Positions 19,426-28,765 of a stretch of 52,196 nt of DNA are shown here, one piece after another. The notes under the pieces were generated by a model. That model was given only the letters and a program-made list of their open reading frames with translations. It was not told where the DNA came from and ran no database searches. The DNA lies in the IMG/VR virus record IMGVR_UViG_3300030118_005288, positions 18,250-70,445 of that record. One strand, given 5' to 3'. Both the position numbers and the translations under genes were made by a program. Position 1 is the stretch's first letter. Every line of letters starts with the position of its first letter. The DNA is from a virus.

Positions 19426-20003
19426 AAAGTGTTTACAACTTTGTTGTAACGCCAAATGGAGATAGGTATAATAATAGTAAAAAAGTTGGTGATTCAGAAC
19501 TAATACTTAATACTGAAATATTTAATCATCAGTATGTAAATAGAAGAGCGAGAATTATATCAACTCCAATTGTTGGCGAAACAGATATAGAGGTCGGAGA
19601 TGATGTTATAGTTCATCATAATGTTTTTCGTAGATGGCATAATATAAACGGTGAAGAAAAAAATAGTAGAAGTTATTTTGACGAAAAAACATATTTAGTA
19701 AACCACGATCAAATATTTTTATATAAAAGATTTTGGGAGTGGAGAACACCAAAAGGTTATTGTTGGGTTAAACCTTTAAAAGCTACAGATAAATTTAATA
19801 TTGAAAAAGAAAAACCCTTACAAGGTATTGTTAAGTACTCAGATGGAACAGTAAACGTTGGTGATTTAATTGGTTTTAGACCCAACAGTGAATACGAGTT
19901 TATTGTCGATGGTGAAAGACTATATCGAGTTTTATCAAATTTTATTACAATTAAATATGAATATCAAGGAAACGAAGAAACTTATAATCCAAGCTGGGCA
20001 TAG
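19422..20003 (+). CDS. tandem GroES-like protein (193 aa)
   Basis: The C-terminal part reads as a GroES barrel: YCWVKPLKATDKF, then QGIVKYSDGTVNVGDLIGFR and the terminal strand region EFIVDGERLYRVLSNFITI, closely following GroES in order (Gly-x-Val, Val-x-Val-Gly-Asp, Val-Asp-Gly-Glu, terminal strand). The N-terminal part repeats this order (NFVVTPNG, ELILNTE, ARIISTPIVGETDIEVGDDV, TYLVNHDQIFLYK) with an insertion around residues 68-86. Tandem GroES barrels are known from chloroplast Cpn20. It could serve the phage or host GroEL as an alternative lid, or be a structural reuse of the fold. It is coupled to the upstream microprotein by ATGA. Confidence 0.6.
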   Translation: MKSVYNFVVTPNGDRYNNSKKVGDSELILNTEIFNHQYVNRRARIISTPIVGETDIEVGDDVIVHHNVFRRWHNINGEEKNSRSYFDEKTYLVNHDQIFLYKRFWEWRTPKGYCWVKPLKATDKFNIEKEKPLQGIVKYSDGTVNVGDLIGFRPNSEYEFIVDGERLYRVLSNFITIKYEYQGNEETYNPSWA

Positions 20004-20235
20004 AGCCGTTGAAGAACTTATCAACGTTGCAAAAGAAAAAATTATTACTAACACAGAAGATGATGTTTCTGCTGATAGATTAAAAAATGCTGCAGCTACA
20101 AAAAAGCTAGCTATCTTTGATGCGTTTGAAATACTTAATAGAATTCAAGAAGAAGAAAACATTTTGGAAGGCAAAGACCCTGAAGAAAAAAAAGAAAGAG
20201 TATTTAAAGGATTTGCAGAAGGAAGATCAAAATGA
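19957..20235 (+). CDS. possible terminase small subunit (92 aa)
   Basis: Start placed at ATG 19957 (MNIKETKKLIIQAGHRAVEE), inside the end of the previous gene by 47 bases; a longer ORF from 19870 overlaps more. The product is all-helical and charged (INVAKEKIITNTEDDVSADR, then LKNAAATKKLAIFDAFEILN) and ends KGFAEGRSK. It overlaps the terL start by ATGA, the usual place of terS. Small terminase subunits bind the packaging site on DNA and are often poorly conserved; the helical composition fits but no HTH is clear. Alternative: an unrelated helical accessory protein. Confidence 0.45.
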   Translation: MNIKETKKLIIQAGHRAVEELINVAKEKIITNTEDDVSADRLKNAAATKKLAIFDAFEILNRIQEEENILEGKDPEEKKERVFKGFAEGRSK

Positions 20236-22451
20236 AATACGAGCAAACATTAATAAAAATAATAGAGCCTATAAAAAAGACGACAATTAATAGGCTTAAC
20301 AAAAGTAAAAAATGGAAATATGGATATAATAAAGAACATGATATCGTGGTTATCTCTAAAACTGGAAAAATTGGACAAGTGGTGGAGATTCAAAATTTGC
20401 GAATTGGGTTGCCAGCTCAACCGAAAAAAGTGTATTTGCACAGAAACAACAAGTGGGAAAAAATAGAATATCCAAAAGAATTATCAAAGCTTAAAAATAT
20501 ATTTGATTGGAGAGCTTATCCAGAAGAATCAAAAGATAAATGGTTCGATTATATAGACGAAGAGTTTAAACGTAGAGAAGAAGGTTTTTGGTTTATGAAT
20601 AATAATAAACCAACATACATAACAGGTACACATTATATGTACTTACAATGGAGTAAAATAGATGTAGGTGCACCTGACTATAGAGAAGCAAACAGAATAT
20701 TTTATATATTTTGGGAGGCTTGCAAAGCAGATAAAAGATGTTATGGTATGTGTTACCTTAAAAACAGACGTTCTGGTTTTTCTTTTATGTCTTCTGCAGA
20801 AACAGTAAATCAAGCAACAATATCAAGTGATGCTAGATTTGGAATATTATCAAAAACAGGTGCTGATGCTAAAAAAATGTTTACCGACAAAGTTGTACCA
20901 ATATCTGTCAACTATCCGTTTTTCTTTAAACCGATACAAGATGGAATGGACAGACCTAAGTCTGAACTTGCTTACCGTGTACCTGCGAGTAAGTTTACTC
21001 GTAAAAAGATTACTGCAAACGAAAGGCAGGAAGACTTGGTTGGACTTGATACTACTATTGATTGGAAAAACACAGGTGACAATAGCTATGATGGAGAAAA
21101 GCTTAACTTACTAGTACACGACGAAAGTGGTAAGTGGGAAAGACCTGATAACATATTAAATAACTGGCGAGTAACTAAAACATGTTTACGATTAGGTAGT
21201 AGAATAGTTGGTAAATGTATGATGGGCTCGACCTCAAACGCACTAGATAAAGGTGGAGACAATTTTAAAAAACTTTACAACGCAAGCGATGTCACACAAA
21301 GAAATAGAAATGGCCAGACAAAATCTGGTTTATACTCTTTGTTTGTCCCAATGGAATGGAACTACGAAGGATTTATTGATGAATACGGATATCCTGTATT
21401 TGATAACCCTGACACAGATGTACTCGGCCCAGACGGTGAACTAATTGATTATGGTATTATAGAGCACTGGCAAAACGAAGCTGATGGTTTAAAAAACGAT
21501 CAAGATGCTTTAAACGAGTTTTACCGCCAGTTTCCAAAAACAGAAGAACACGCGTTTAGAGATGAAGCTTTAAATAGTATATTTAACTTAGTAAAAATAT
21601 ATGAACAAATAGATTACAACGAAGAAATGTCAAGAACATTAGGAATTACTCGTGGTAATTTTCAGTGGGTTGGAGGAGTAAAAGATACAAGTGTTTTATT
21701 TTATCCTGATCAAAAAGGTAGATTTAAAATAAGTTGGACACCTCCTCAAAACTTACAAAACAACATAATTGTAAAAAATGGCGTAAGATATCCTGGCAAT
21801 GAGCACATGGGTGCGTTTGGTTGTGACAGTTATGATATATCAGGAACTGTAGATGGTAAAGGGTCAAAAGGCGCTTTACACGGTTTAACTAAGTTTAGTA
21901 TGGAAGACGCTCCTGCAAACGAGTTTTTTTTAGAATATATAGCTAGACCACAAACAGCTGATATATTTTTTGAAGATGTTTTGATGGCGTTAGTTTTTTA
22001 CGGTATGCCAATGTTGGCAGAGAACAATAAACCTCGACTTTTATATTATTTAAGACGTAGAGGTTATAGAGGTTTTAGTATGAACAGACCTGATAAGGTT
22101 TGGAATAAACTATCTGTTGCTGAAAAAGAAATAGGTGGTATACCAAACTCAAGTGAAGATATAAAACAAGCTCATGCGGCTGCTATTGAAATGTATATAC
22201 AAGACCATGTTGGTATGAAGGGTGATGGTAGTTTTGGTAACATGTGTTTTAATGGTACTTTAAATGATTGGGCAAGATTTGATATAACAAAAAGAACAAA
22301 GTTCGACGCAACAATAAGTAGTGGGTTAGCTGTTATGGCTTGTAATAGACATTTATACAAACCAAACGCTACAGTAGAAAAACCAAAACTAGATATTCAC
22401 ATATCTAAATATTCAAACATGGGTAATATGTCGAAAATAATTAAACAATAA
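20232..22451 (+). CDS. terL: terminase large subunit (TerL)
   Basis: The 739-residue protein combines a packaging ATPase and an RNase H-like nuclease. A deviant Walker A (KNRRSGFSF, about 178-185) follows the first strand, and Walker B is LNLLVHDESG with Asp297 and Glu298. The coupling segment GKCMMGSTSNALDKGG follows. The nuclease domain starts near 525 with GAFGCDSYDISGTVDGKG (Asp532, Asp535), followed by MPMLAENNKPRLLYYLRRRG and a C-terminal ARFDITKRTKFDATISSG. A 150-residue N-terminal extension (with THYMYLQWSK) is usual in large terminases of marine and crAss-like phages. It pumps and cuts DNA at the portal. Portal gene follows after 2 bases. Confidence 0.92.
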   Translation: MKYEQTLIKIIEPIKKTTINRLNKSKKWKYGYNKEHDIVVISKTGKIGQVVEIQNLRIGLPAQPKKVYLHRNNKWEKIEYPKELSKLKNIFDWRAYPEESKDKWFDYIDEEFKRREEGFWFMNNNKPTYITGTHYMYLQWSKIDVGAPDYREANRIFYIFWEACKADKRCYGMCYLKNRRSGFSFMSSAETVNQATISSDARFGILSKTGADAKKMFTDKVVPISVNYPFFFKPIQDGMDRPKSELAYRVPASKFTRKKITANERQEDLVGLDTTIDWKNTGDNSYDGEKLNLLVHDESGKWERPDNILNNWRVTKTCLRLGSRIVGKCMMGSTSNALDKGGDNFKKLYNASDVTQRNRNGQTKSGLYSLFVPMEWNYEGFIDEYGYPVFDNPDTDVLGPDGELIDYGIIEHWQNEADGLKNDQDALNEFYRQFPKTEEHAFRDEALNSIFNLVKIYEQIDYNEEMSRTLGITRGNFQWVGGVKDTSVLFYPDQKGRFKISWTPPQNLQNNIIVKNGVRYPGNEHMGAFGCDSYDISGTVDGKGSKGALHGLTKFSMEDAPANEFFLEYIARPQTADIFFEDVLMALVFYGMPMLAENNKPRLLYYLRRRGYRGFSMNRPDKVWNKLSVAEKEIGGIPNSSEDIKQAHAAAIEMYIQDHVGMKGDGSFGNMCFNGTLNDWARFDITKRTKFDATISSGLAVMACNRHLYKPNATVEKPKLDIHISKYSNMGNMSKIIKQ

Positions 22452-22453
22452 AT

Positions 22454-24874
22454 ATGGCAAGATCGGTAAATTCAAATTCTTTTCCTAGCCAAGTTGTTAG
22501 TGATGCAGAGAAAGTAAGCTATGAATATGGTTTAAAAGTTGCAAAAGCTATAGAACAAGAGTGGTTTAACGAAGACAGAAATTTAAATAGATATAGATCT
22601 AACGTAAATAATTTTCATAATTTAAGATTATACGCTAGAGGAGAACAGTCAATACAAAAGTATAAAGACGAATTATCTATAAATGGTGACTTAAGCTACT
22701 TAAATCTTGACTGGAAACCTGTACCTATTATACCTAAATTTGTTGATATACTAGTAAATGGTATGTCACAAAGAATGTATGATATAAAAGCCTATTGTCA
22801 AGATCCGTATGGTGTTAACAAGCGTACTAGCTATATGAAAGCCATACTAGACGATATGCGTGCAAAAGATTTAAACGAGTACGCTATGCAAGCTTTTAAC
22901 GTTGATTTATACAGTACAGATCCAGAAGAGCTACCAGAAACAGAAGAAGAATTAAAACTACACATGCAGCTAACGTACAAACAAAACGTTGAGCTAGCAA
23001 ACGAACAAGCAATAAACGTGCTTTTAGATGGTAGTAATTACGAGCTTACTAAAAAACGTTTTTATTACGATCTTGCAACTATTGGTATTGGTGCTACTAA
23101 AACAAACTTTACAACATCAGAAGGTGTAACTGTAGAGTATGTTGATCCAGCCAACCTTGTATATTCCTATACAGAATCTCCTTATTTTGAAGACATATAT
23201 TATGTAGGTGAAGTTAAAACAATACCTATAAATGAACTTGCTAAACAGTTTCCTCATCTAACACAAGAAGACTTAGAGGAAATAATGGCTAATAAATCTT
23301 ACAATAGATCTAACTATAACAATAGGCATGATTATGATAAGGAAGATGAAAACACTTTACAAGTGTTATATTTTAACTACAAAACTTATATGAATCAAGT
23401 TTATAAAGTTAAAACAACAGGTACTGGTAGTGAAAAATTAATTGAAAAAGATGATAGCTTTGACCCGCCTGATACAATGCAGGGTGATTATAGTAAAATA
23501 TCAAAGTCGATAGAAACTTTATATGAAGGAGCTTTAATACTAGGCACAGAAAGATTATTAAAGTGGGAAATGGCTAAAAACATGATGCGTTCTAAGAGTG
23601 ATTATAATAAAGTTAAAATGAACTACAGTATTGTAGCACCACGTATGTATGAAGGTAAGATAGAGTCTATTGTAAGTAGAATAACTGGTTTTGCTGACAT
23701 GATACAATTAACACATCTTAAACTACAACAAGTTTTAGCTCGTATGGTGCCAGATGGTGTTTATTTAGATGCTGACGGTTTAGCTGAAATAGATTTAGGT
23801 AACGGTACAAACTACAACCCACAAGAAGCATTAAACATGTTTTTTCAAACAGGTAGTATAATTGGTAGATCGTTAAACCAGGAGGGTGATATGAATCCTG
23901 GTAAAGTTCCAATACAAGAAATATCTGGTGGTCAAGGTGCTGGTAATAAAATGCAAGCTCTTATTGCTAATTACAATTACTATTTACAAATGATTCGTGA
24001 TGTAACAGGATTAAACGAAGCTAGAGATGGTAGTATGCCTGATAAATATGCTTTAGTTGGCGTACAGAAGTTAGCTGCTGCAAATAGTAATACAGCCACT
24101 AGACATATATTACAAGCTGGTTTATTTTTAACAGCTTCTACCGCAGAGTGTTTGTCACTTAGAGTTTCTGATATTATAGAATACTCACCAACAAGAGACG
24201 CTTTTATAAGAGGTATAGGTATACATAACGTTGCTACGTTAGAAGAAATAAGCCAACTACATTTACACGACTTTGGTATTTTTATTGAGTTATTGCCAGA
24301 TGAAGAAGAAAAAGCAATGTTAGAACAAAACATACAAATGGCGCTACAACAACAAAGCATAGATCTTGAAGACGCTATTGATGTTAGAGAAATAAGAAAT
24401 GTAAAATTAGCTAATCAAGTTCTTAAAATACGTAGAAAAAAGAAAATGGAGCGTGATCAACTAATGCAACAACAAAATATACAAGCTCAGTCTCAAGCTC
24501 AAATACAACAACAACAAGCACAAGCTCAAAACGAAGTACAAAAGCAACAAGCTTTAACACAAGCGCAAATACAGTTAGAACAAGCTAAAGCTCAATTTGA
24601 TGGTCAAAAGATGATGCAAGAAACAGATCTTAAAAAACAATTGATGGAGCTAGAGTTTAATTACAACATGCAATTAAAGCAAGCGGAAGTACAAACGTTA
24701 AAAGATAGAGATTCTGAAAAAGAAAACCGTAAAGACGAAAGAACTAGGATACAAGCTTCACAACAAAGTGAAATGATAAACCAAAGAACAGATGGTGGTC
24801 CGCCTAGAAATTTTGAGTCTTCAGGTAACGACGTATTAGGAGGTGGTGTAGGACTACCTGGTATACAACAGTAA
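22454..24874 (+). CDS. portal protein
   Basis: The 806-residue protein lies immediately after terL and has a portal layout: an N-terminal helical region (residues 1-60), the clip/wing core with LNLDWKPVPIIPKFVDILVN and QRMYDIKAYCQDP, ANLVYSYTESPYFEDIYYVG, an extended stem region (YSIVAPRMYEGKIESIVSRI) and DVTGLNEARDGSMPDKYALV. The last 150 residues are a Gln/Ala-rich coiled coil (LMQQQNIQAQSQAQIQQQQA) that may form a barrel or internal crown. It would form the dodecameric channel at the capsid vertex. Assignment is from gene order and motifs. Confidence 0.85.
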   Translation: MARSVNSNSFPSQVVSDAEKVSYEYGLKVAKAIEQEWFNEDRNLNRYRSNVNNFHNLRLYARGEQSIQKYKDELSINGDLSYLNLDWKPVPIIPKFVDILVNGMSQRMYDIKAYCQDPYGVNKRTSYMKAILDDMRAKDLNEYAMQAFNVDLYSTDPEELPETEEELKLHMQLTYKQNVELANEQAINVLLDGSNYELTKKRFYYDLATIGIGATKTNFTTSEGVTVEYVDPANLVYSYTESPYFEDIYYVGEVKTIPINELAKQFPHLTQEDLEEIMANKSYNRSNYNNRHDYDKEDENTLQVLYFNYKTYMNQVYKVKTTGTGSEKLIEKDDSFDPPDTMQGDYSKISKSIETLYEGALILGTERLLKWEMAKNMMRSKSDYNKVKMNYSIVAPRMYEGKIESIVSRITGFADMIQLTHLKLQQVLARMVPDGVYLDADGLAEIDLGNGTNYNPQEALNMFFQTGSIIGRSLNQEGDMNPGKVPIQEISGGQGAGNKMQALIANYNYYLQMIRDVTGLNEARDGSMPDKYALVGVQKLAAANSNTATRHILQAGLFLTASTAECLSLRVSDIIEYSPTRDAFIRGIGIHNVATLEEISQLHLHDFGIFIELLPDEEEKAMLEQNIQMALQQQSIDLEDAIDVREIRNVKLANQVLKIRRKKKMERDQLMQQQNIQAQSQAQIQQQQAQAQNEVQKQQALTQAQIQLEQAKAQFDGQKMMQETDLKKQLMELEFNYNMQLKQAEVQTLKDRDSEKENRKDERTRIQASQQSEMINQRTDGGPPRNFESSGNDVLGGGVGLPGIQQ

Positions 24875-24901
24875 ATTTATTAACTATTATTATATTATAT
24901 T

Positions 24902-26122
24902 ATGGCAGAAAAAAAAGAAACACCAATCGTAGATAACGAGGTTGGTAAAATAAAAGTAAAAGAAAAGGTTGAAAAACAACCTGTTGGTAACGAAACCAAA
25001 GGTAACGTTACTAAAGTTAAAGCAAAAATGAAAATGGCGGCACAAGATTTAAGCGAGCCGACTATAACAAAAGTAGATTTATCAACAACTAAAACAAAAG
25101 AAGATGCCGTTCCAGAGCAAAGCACAGATGAGGTTCCTGTACGCGACGAATCCAAGACTAGCGAAAAAGTGGTCGAAGAAATCATCGAAACAACAGATGA
25201 AAAACCTACCGGAGAAAAAATCTCCGACAGCGTACAAGATAAGCCAACGCCTACGAAGCAAGTAGCTGAAGAACCACAAGTAGAAAAACAAGAACCATTA
25301 CCTGAAAATGTAGAAAAGCTAGTTCAATTTATAAAAGAAACTGGCGGTGATATAAACGACTATGTTAAGTTAAATCAGGATTATAGTGAGTTAGATAATC
25401 TATCTTTATTAGAAGAGTATTATAAACAAACAAAACCTCATTTAAATAGTGAAGAAATTAGTTTTTTAATGAAAGACCAATTTTCTTTTGATGAACAAAG
25501 AGATGATGAGGTAGAAATACAAAGAAAAAAATTAGCGTTAAAAGAGCAAGTTGCCAGCGCTAAAAGCCACCTAGACGGGCTAAAGTCTAAATATTACGAA
25601 GATATCAAAGCTGGAAGCAAACTTACGGCAGAGCAACAAAAAGCTGTAGATTTTTTCAACAGATATCAAAAAGAAGAGGCAGAAACTAAAAAAGGTGTAG
25701 AACAACGTGTTAACATTTTTAACGAAAAAACAAATAATCTTTTTACTGATGATTTCAAAGGTTTTGAATATAAAGTTGGTGATAAGAAATTTAGGTATAA
25801 CGTTCAAGATGCTAACAAAGTTAAAGAAACACAAAGCGACATAAGTAATTTTATAGGAAAGTTTCTTGATAAAAACAACGAGATGTCAGATGCTGCGGGT
25901 TATCATAAATCTTTTTTTACAGCAATGAACGCTGATGCTATTGCAAAACATTTTTACGAACAAGGACAAGCTGATGCTTTAAAACAAAGTGTTGAAAAAG
26001 GAAAAAATATTAATATGGATCCTAGACAACAACACGGAGTTGTTGAAGCTGGTGGAATTAAAGTAAAAGTGCTAGGTGATAACACTGCTGATTTTAAGTT
26101 TAAAATTAAAAACAAAAATTAA
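24902..26122 (+). CDS. probable capsid scaffolding protein
   Basis: The 406-residue protein lies between portal and major capsid genes, the classical scaffold position. Residues 1-150 are disordered and charged with Pro/Glu/Lys/Thr (KEKVEKQPVGNETKGNVTKV). Residues 155-260 are helical and acidic (LVQFIKETGGDINDYVKLNQ). Residues 260-345 are a helical region, and the C-terminus has KVKVLGDNTADFKFKIKNKN, a basic tail. Scaffold proteins are typically helical with a basic C-terminus that touches the capsid protein. No protease motif is seen. The gene ends 20 bases before the capsid gene. Confidence 0.65.
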   Translation: MAEKKETPIVDNEVGKIKVKEKVEKQPVGNETKGNVTKVKAKMKMAAQDLSEPTITKVDLSTTKTKEDAVPEQSTDEVPVRDESKTSEKVVEEIIETTDEKPTGEKISDSVQDKPTPTKQVAEEPQVEKQEPLPENVEKLVQFIKETGGDINDYVKLNQDYSELDNLSLLEEYYKQTKPHLNSEEISFLMKDQFSFDEQRDDEVEIQRKKLALKEQVASAKSHLDGLKSKYYEDIKAGSKLTAEQQKAVDFFNRYQKEEAETKKGVEQRVNIFNEKTNNLFTDDFKGFEYKVGDKKFRYNVQDANKVKETQSDISNFIGKFLDKNNEMSDAAGYHKSFFTAMNADAIAKHFYEQGQADALKQSVEKGKNINMDPRQQHGVVEAGGIKVKVLGDNTADFKFKIKNKN

Positions 26123-26142
26123 CAATTTAAAAATTATTTATT

Positions 26143-27627
26143 ATGGCAATTTCAAATCCTGGTGGTTTGTTAAACGCGGTACCAGCAACGGTACAACAAG
26201 CGTTTTCAACTAACTACCTAGACTTTACAAATGGGACTAACGACTGGTCTCAACAGTATCTTCCAGACTTAATGGAGAAAGAAGCTGAGGTTTTTGGTAA
26301 AAGAACTATTTCAGGTTTCTTATCTCAAGTAGGTGCGGAAGAAGCTATGCAATCAGATCAGGTTATTTGGTCTGAGCAAGGAAGACTTCACTTAACTTAC
26401 ACTTGTAATATTAAGGACGCTTCTGCTAATTTAGTAGAAATATCAGGACACGTTGATACTAATGCTACATATTCTAACGATCATGGTATTAGACAAGGTG
26501 ACACTGTTATTATAGCTAACTCTACTAAAAGTGTTACAATAAAAGGTTATGTTAGCGCGATTAAAGTTAGTGGTGCTGCAAACGATATTACTGTAGCTCC
26601 GTATAACTCTAATGATTTAGAAGATACTAGAATTGGTATGGCTGATAACGACTTAGCTGTTATTATGGTTTATGGTTCTGAGTACAAAAAAGGAGACAAC
26701 TACAATGGTAGTGAAAATCATACTGCTAACGAGCCTTCTTTCAAGTCTTACTCAAACAAGCCAATAATCATGAAAGACTTTTATCAAGTTTCTGGTTCTG
26801 ATACATCTAGAATTGGTTGGGTTGAAGTAACTGGTGAAGCTGGTCAATCAGGTTACCTGTGGTATTTAAAAGCTGAAGGTGATACTAGATCAAGATTTAC
26901 TGACTACATTGAGATGGCAATGATTGAAGGTGTTAAAGGTTCTAACGACAACGTTGTTGACACTGCACTTGCAAACGACTCTTCTAATCCTGCTTCAAGC
27001 GTAGGTACTGAAGGTTTATTCGCTGCTATCGAATCAAGAGGTAATATTACTACTGGTGTAACTGGTGTTAATGCTGCTACTGATTTAGCTGAGTTCGATG
27101 CAATACTTGCTGAGTTTGATAGACAAGGTGCTATTGAAGAAAACATGATGTTCACTAATAGAGCTACTGCTTTAGCTATTGATGACATGTTAGCTGGTAT
27201 GAATTCTTACGGAGCTGGTGGTACTTCTTACGGAGTATTTAACAACTCAGAAGATATGGCACTTAATTTAGGTTTCTCTGGTTTCAGAAGAGGTTCTTAT
27301 GACTTCTACAAGTCTGACTGGAAATACTTAAACGACAAAGGTACTAGAGGTTCAATTAACGACTTTGACAAAGTTAATGCTATCAGAGGGGTTATGATTC
27401 CTGCTGGTGTATCTTCTGTTTATGATGAAATGTTAGGAAAAAATCTCAAGAGACCTTTCTTACATGTTCGTTATAGAGCTTCACAAACAGATAACAGACG
27501 ATTCAAAACTTGGGTTACTGGTTCTGTTGGTGCAGCTACAACTTCTTTAGATGCGATGAACGTACACTTCTTATCTGAAAGATGTTTGATTACTCAAGGT
27601 GCTAATAACTTTATGTTAATGAAGTAA
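26143..27627 (+). CDS. major capsid protein
   Basis: The 494-residue protein starts MAISNPGGLLNAVPATVQQA and contains TNDWSQQYLPDLMEKEAEVF (N-arm and first helix), beta-rich regions with Gly/Asn turns (VEISGHVDTNATYSNDHGIR), the long spine-like helix FDAILAEFDRQGAIEENMMF and a basic C-terminal part (LKRPFLHVRYRASQTDNRRF). The arrangement is compatible with an HK97-type capsid, and the position after portal and scaffold is diagnostic. A strong UUCG-loop terminator lies 10 bases after the stop, as for many highly expressed capsid genes. Length and position fit a marine or crAss-like capsid protein. Confidence 0.85.
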   Translation: MAISNPGGLLNAVPATVQQAFSTNYLDFTNGTNDWSQQYLPDLMEKEAEVFGKRTISGFLSQVGAEEAMQSDQVIWSEQGRLHLTYTCNIKDASANLVEISGHVDTNATYSNDHGIRQGDTVIIANSTKSVTIKGYVSAIKVSGAANDITVAPYNSNDLEDTRIGMADNDLAVIMVYGSEYKKGDNYNGSENHTANEPSFKSYSNKPIIMKDFYQVSGSDTSRIGWVEVTGEAGQSGYLWYLKAEGDTRSRFTDYIEMAMIEGVKGSNDNVVDTALANDSSNPASSVGTEGLFAAIESRGNITTGVTGVNAATDLAEFDAILAEFDRQGAIEENMMFTNRATALAIDDMLAGMNSYGAGGTSYGVFNNSEDMALNLGFSGFRRGSYDFYKSDWKYLNDKGTRGSINDFDKVNAIRGVMIPAGVSSVYDEMLGKNLKRPFLHVRYRASQTDNRRFKTWVTGSVGAATTSLDAMNVHFLSERCLITQGANNFMLMK

Positions 27628-27637
27628 GCATTTTTAT

Positions 27638-27671
27638 AAAAAGACCGGGGCTTCGGCCTCGGCCTTTTATT
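27638..27671 (+). terminator. rho-independent terminator after capsid gene
   Basis: AAAGACCGGGGC (27640-27651) and GCCTCGGCCTTT (27656-27667) pair around a TTCG tetraloop, with one A-C mismatch and one G-T pair, followed by TATTTT. It would stop or reduce transcription after the major capsid gene. Confidence 0.85.
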
Positions 27672-27697
27672 TTATTAATTTTATTATATATTATATT

Positions 27698-28504
27698 ATG
27701 GCAAAGAAAACAAAAAATGAAGAGGTAGAGGTACCTGTTGTTGAAGCACCAGTTGTTGAAGCACCAAAACCTAAAAAACCAGAGTGGGAAATAAAAGACA
27801 GATTATATTATTTAAAAGGTGAAATGAAGCCTTTATCTTACATAATTAAAAATTCTCAGATATTTTGGTTTGATGAAGAAAAAGGTTACGAAAGAGAACT
27901 AAAATATACTTCTAATCAAAAAACTGTATTTGTTGACGAGTTTAAAGGTGATGCTAGACCTGAGCATATAGTTTTTAGAGATGGTGTACTTTTTGTAGAA
28001 AGAACAAAAACCGTTTTACAAAAATTATTATCTATATATCACCCTCACAAAGATAAACTATTTTATGAGCACAAGCCTGTTGAAATAGCAGGAAATCAAA
28101 TTGATTGGTTAGAAATGGAAGTTGATGCGTTGACAGCTGCTAGAGATGTGGATATTGATATGGCAGAAGCTATTATGCGTGTTGAGGTTGGTTCTAGAGT
28201 ATCTAAGATGAGTTCTAAGGAGCTTAGAAGAGATTTATTACTATACGCAAAGAATAACCCTGTGTTGTTCTTAGAATTAGTAAACGATGATAACGTACAA
28301 CTTAGAAATTTTGGTATTAAAGCTACTGAAAATGGTATTATTAAATTATCAGCTGACCAAAGAACTTTTATGTGGGGTTCTAATGACAGAAAATTAATGA
28401 ATGTACCGTTTGATGAGCACCCGTACACTGCTTTAGCAGCTTGGTTTAAAACCGACGAAGGTATGGAGATATATGCTAATATTGAAAAAAGGTTAAATCA
28501 ATAA
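27698..28504 (+). CDS. capsid-adjacent structural protein (268 aa)
   Basis: The protein has a Lys/Pro/Glu/Val start (MAKKTKNEEVEVPVVEAPVV), then an alpha/beta region (EWEIKDRLYYLKGEMKPLSY, then FRDGVLFVERTKTVLQKLLS), a helical middle (EMEVDALTAARDVDIDMAEA) and the end HPYTALAAWFKTDEGMEIYA. Position directly after the capsid gene suggests a head-completion or decoration protein. I do not recognise a defined family. The 70-base gap before it holds the UUCG terminator and an A/T-rich leader ending TATATTATATTATG. Confidence 0.6.
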   Translation: MAKKTKNEEVEVPVVEAPVVEAPKPKKPEWEIKDRLYYLKGEMKPLSYIIKNSQIFWFDEEKGYERELKYTSNQKTVFVDEFKGDARPEHIVFRDGVLFVERTKTVLQKLLSIYHPHKDKLFYEHKPVEIAGNQIDWLEMEVDALTAARDVDIDMAEAIMRVEVGSRVSKMSSKELRRDLLLYAKNNPVLFLELVNDDNVQLRNFGIKATENGIIKLSADQRTFMWGSNDRKLMNVPFDEHPYTALAAWFKTDEGMEIYANIEKRLNQ

Positions 28505-28510
28505 TTAATT

Positions 28511-28551
28511 TATAGTAAGTAATCGCCCTTCGGGGTGATTACATTACTATA
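28511..28551 (+). other. long UUCG hairpin between structural genes
   Basis: TATAGTAAGTAATCGCCC (28511-28528) pairs with 28533-28551 (GGGTGATTAC, a one-A bulge, TTACTATA) around TTCG, an 18-bp hairpin with one G-T pair. No T-run follows, so it may stabilise the 3' end of the upstream mRNA or pause polymerase rather than terminate. Confidence 0.7.
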
Positions 28552-28565
28552 TAAAATATAATAAT

Positions 28566-28754
28566 ATGACAAAATCAAAAGGACTAGGTGATACAGTAGA
28601 AAAAATTACAAAAGCAACTGGTATAAAAAAAGTTGTTGATACTGTTGCTAAAGCCGCTGGTAAAGATTGTGGCTGTGCAGCTAGAAAAGAAAAATTAAAC
28701 AAAATGTTTCCTTACAATCCAAATGGAAACTGGTTAAGCCAAAGGTTTCAATAA
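28566..28754 (+). CDS. small Cys-containing phage protein (62 aa)
   Basis: The protein starts MTKSKGLGDTVEKITKATGI and continues KKVVDTVAKAAGKDCGCAAR with CGC at residues 38-40, then KEKLNKMFPYNPNG. Small proteins with GLGDT, KATGIKKVVD and C-G-C-x-x-R-K-E-K-L-N are common in marine phages next to head-tail genes; function unknown. The Cys pair may bind metal or form a disulphide. It precedes a connector gene by 11 bases. Confidence 0.65.
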   Translation: MTKSKGLGDTVEKITKATGIKKVVDTVAKAAGKDCGCAARKEKLNKMFPYNPNGNWLSQRFQ

Positions 28755-28765
28755 AACTTTAAAAC

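Noticed and set aside
24902-26122. Capsid protease in the scaffold gene
   Set aside because: No Ser/His or HExxH catalytic pattern is visible; composition fits a scaffold.
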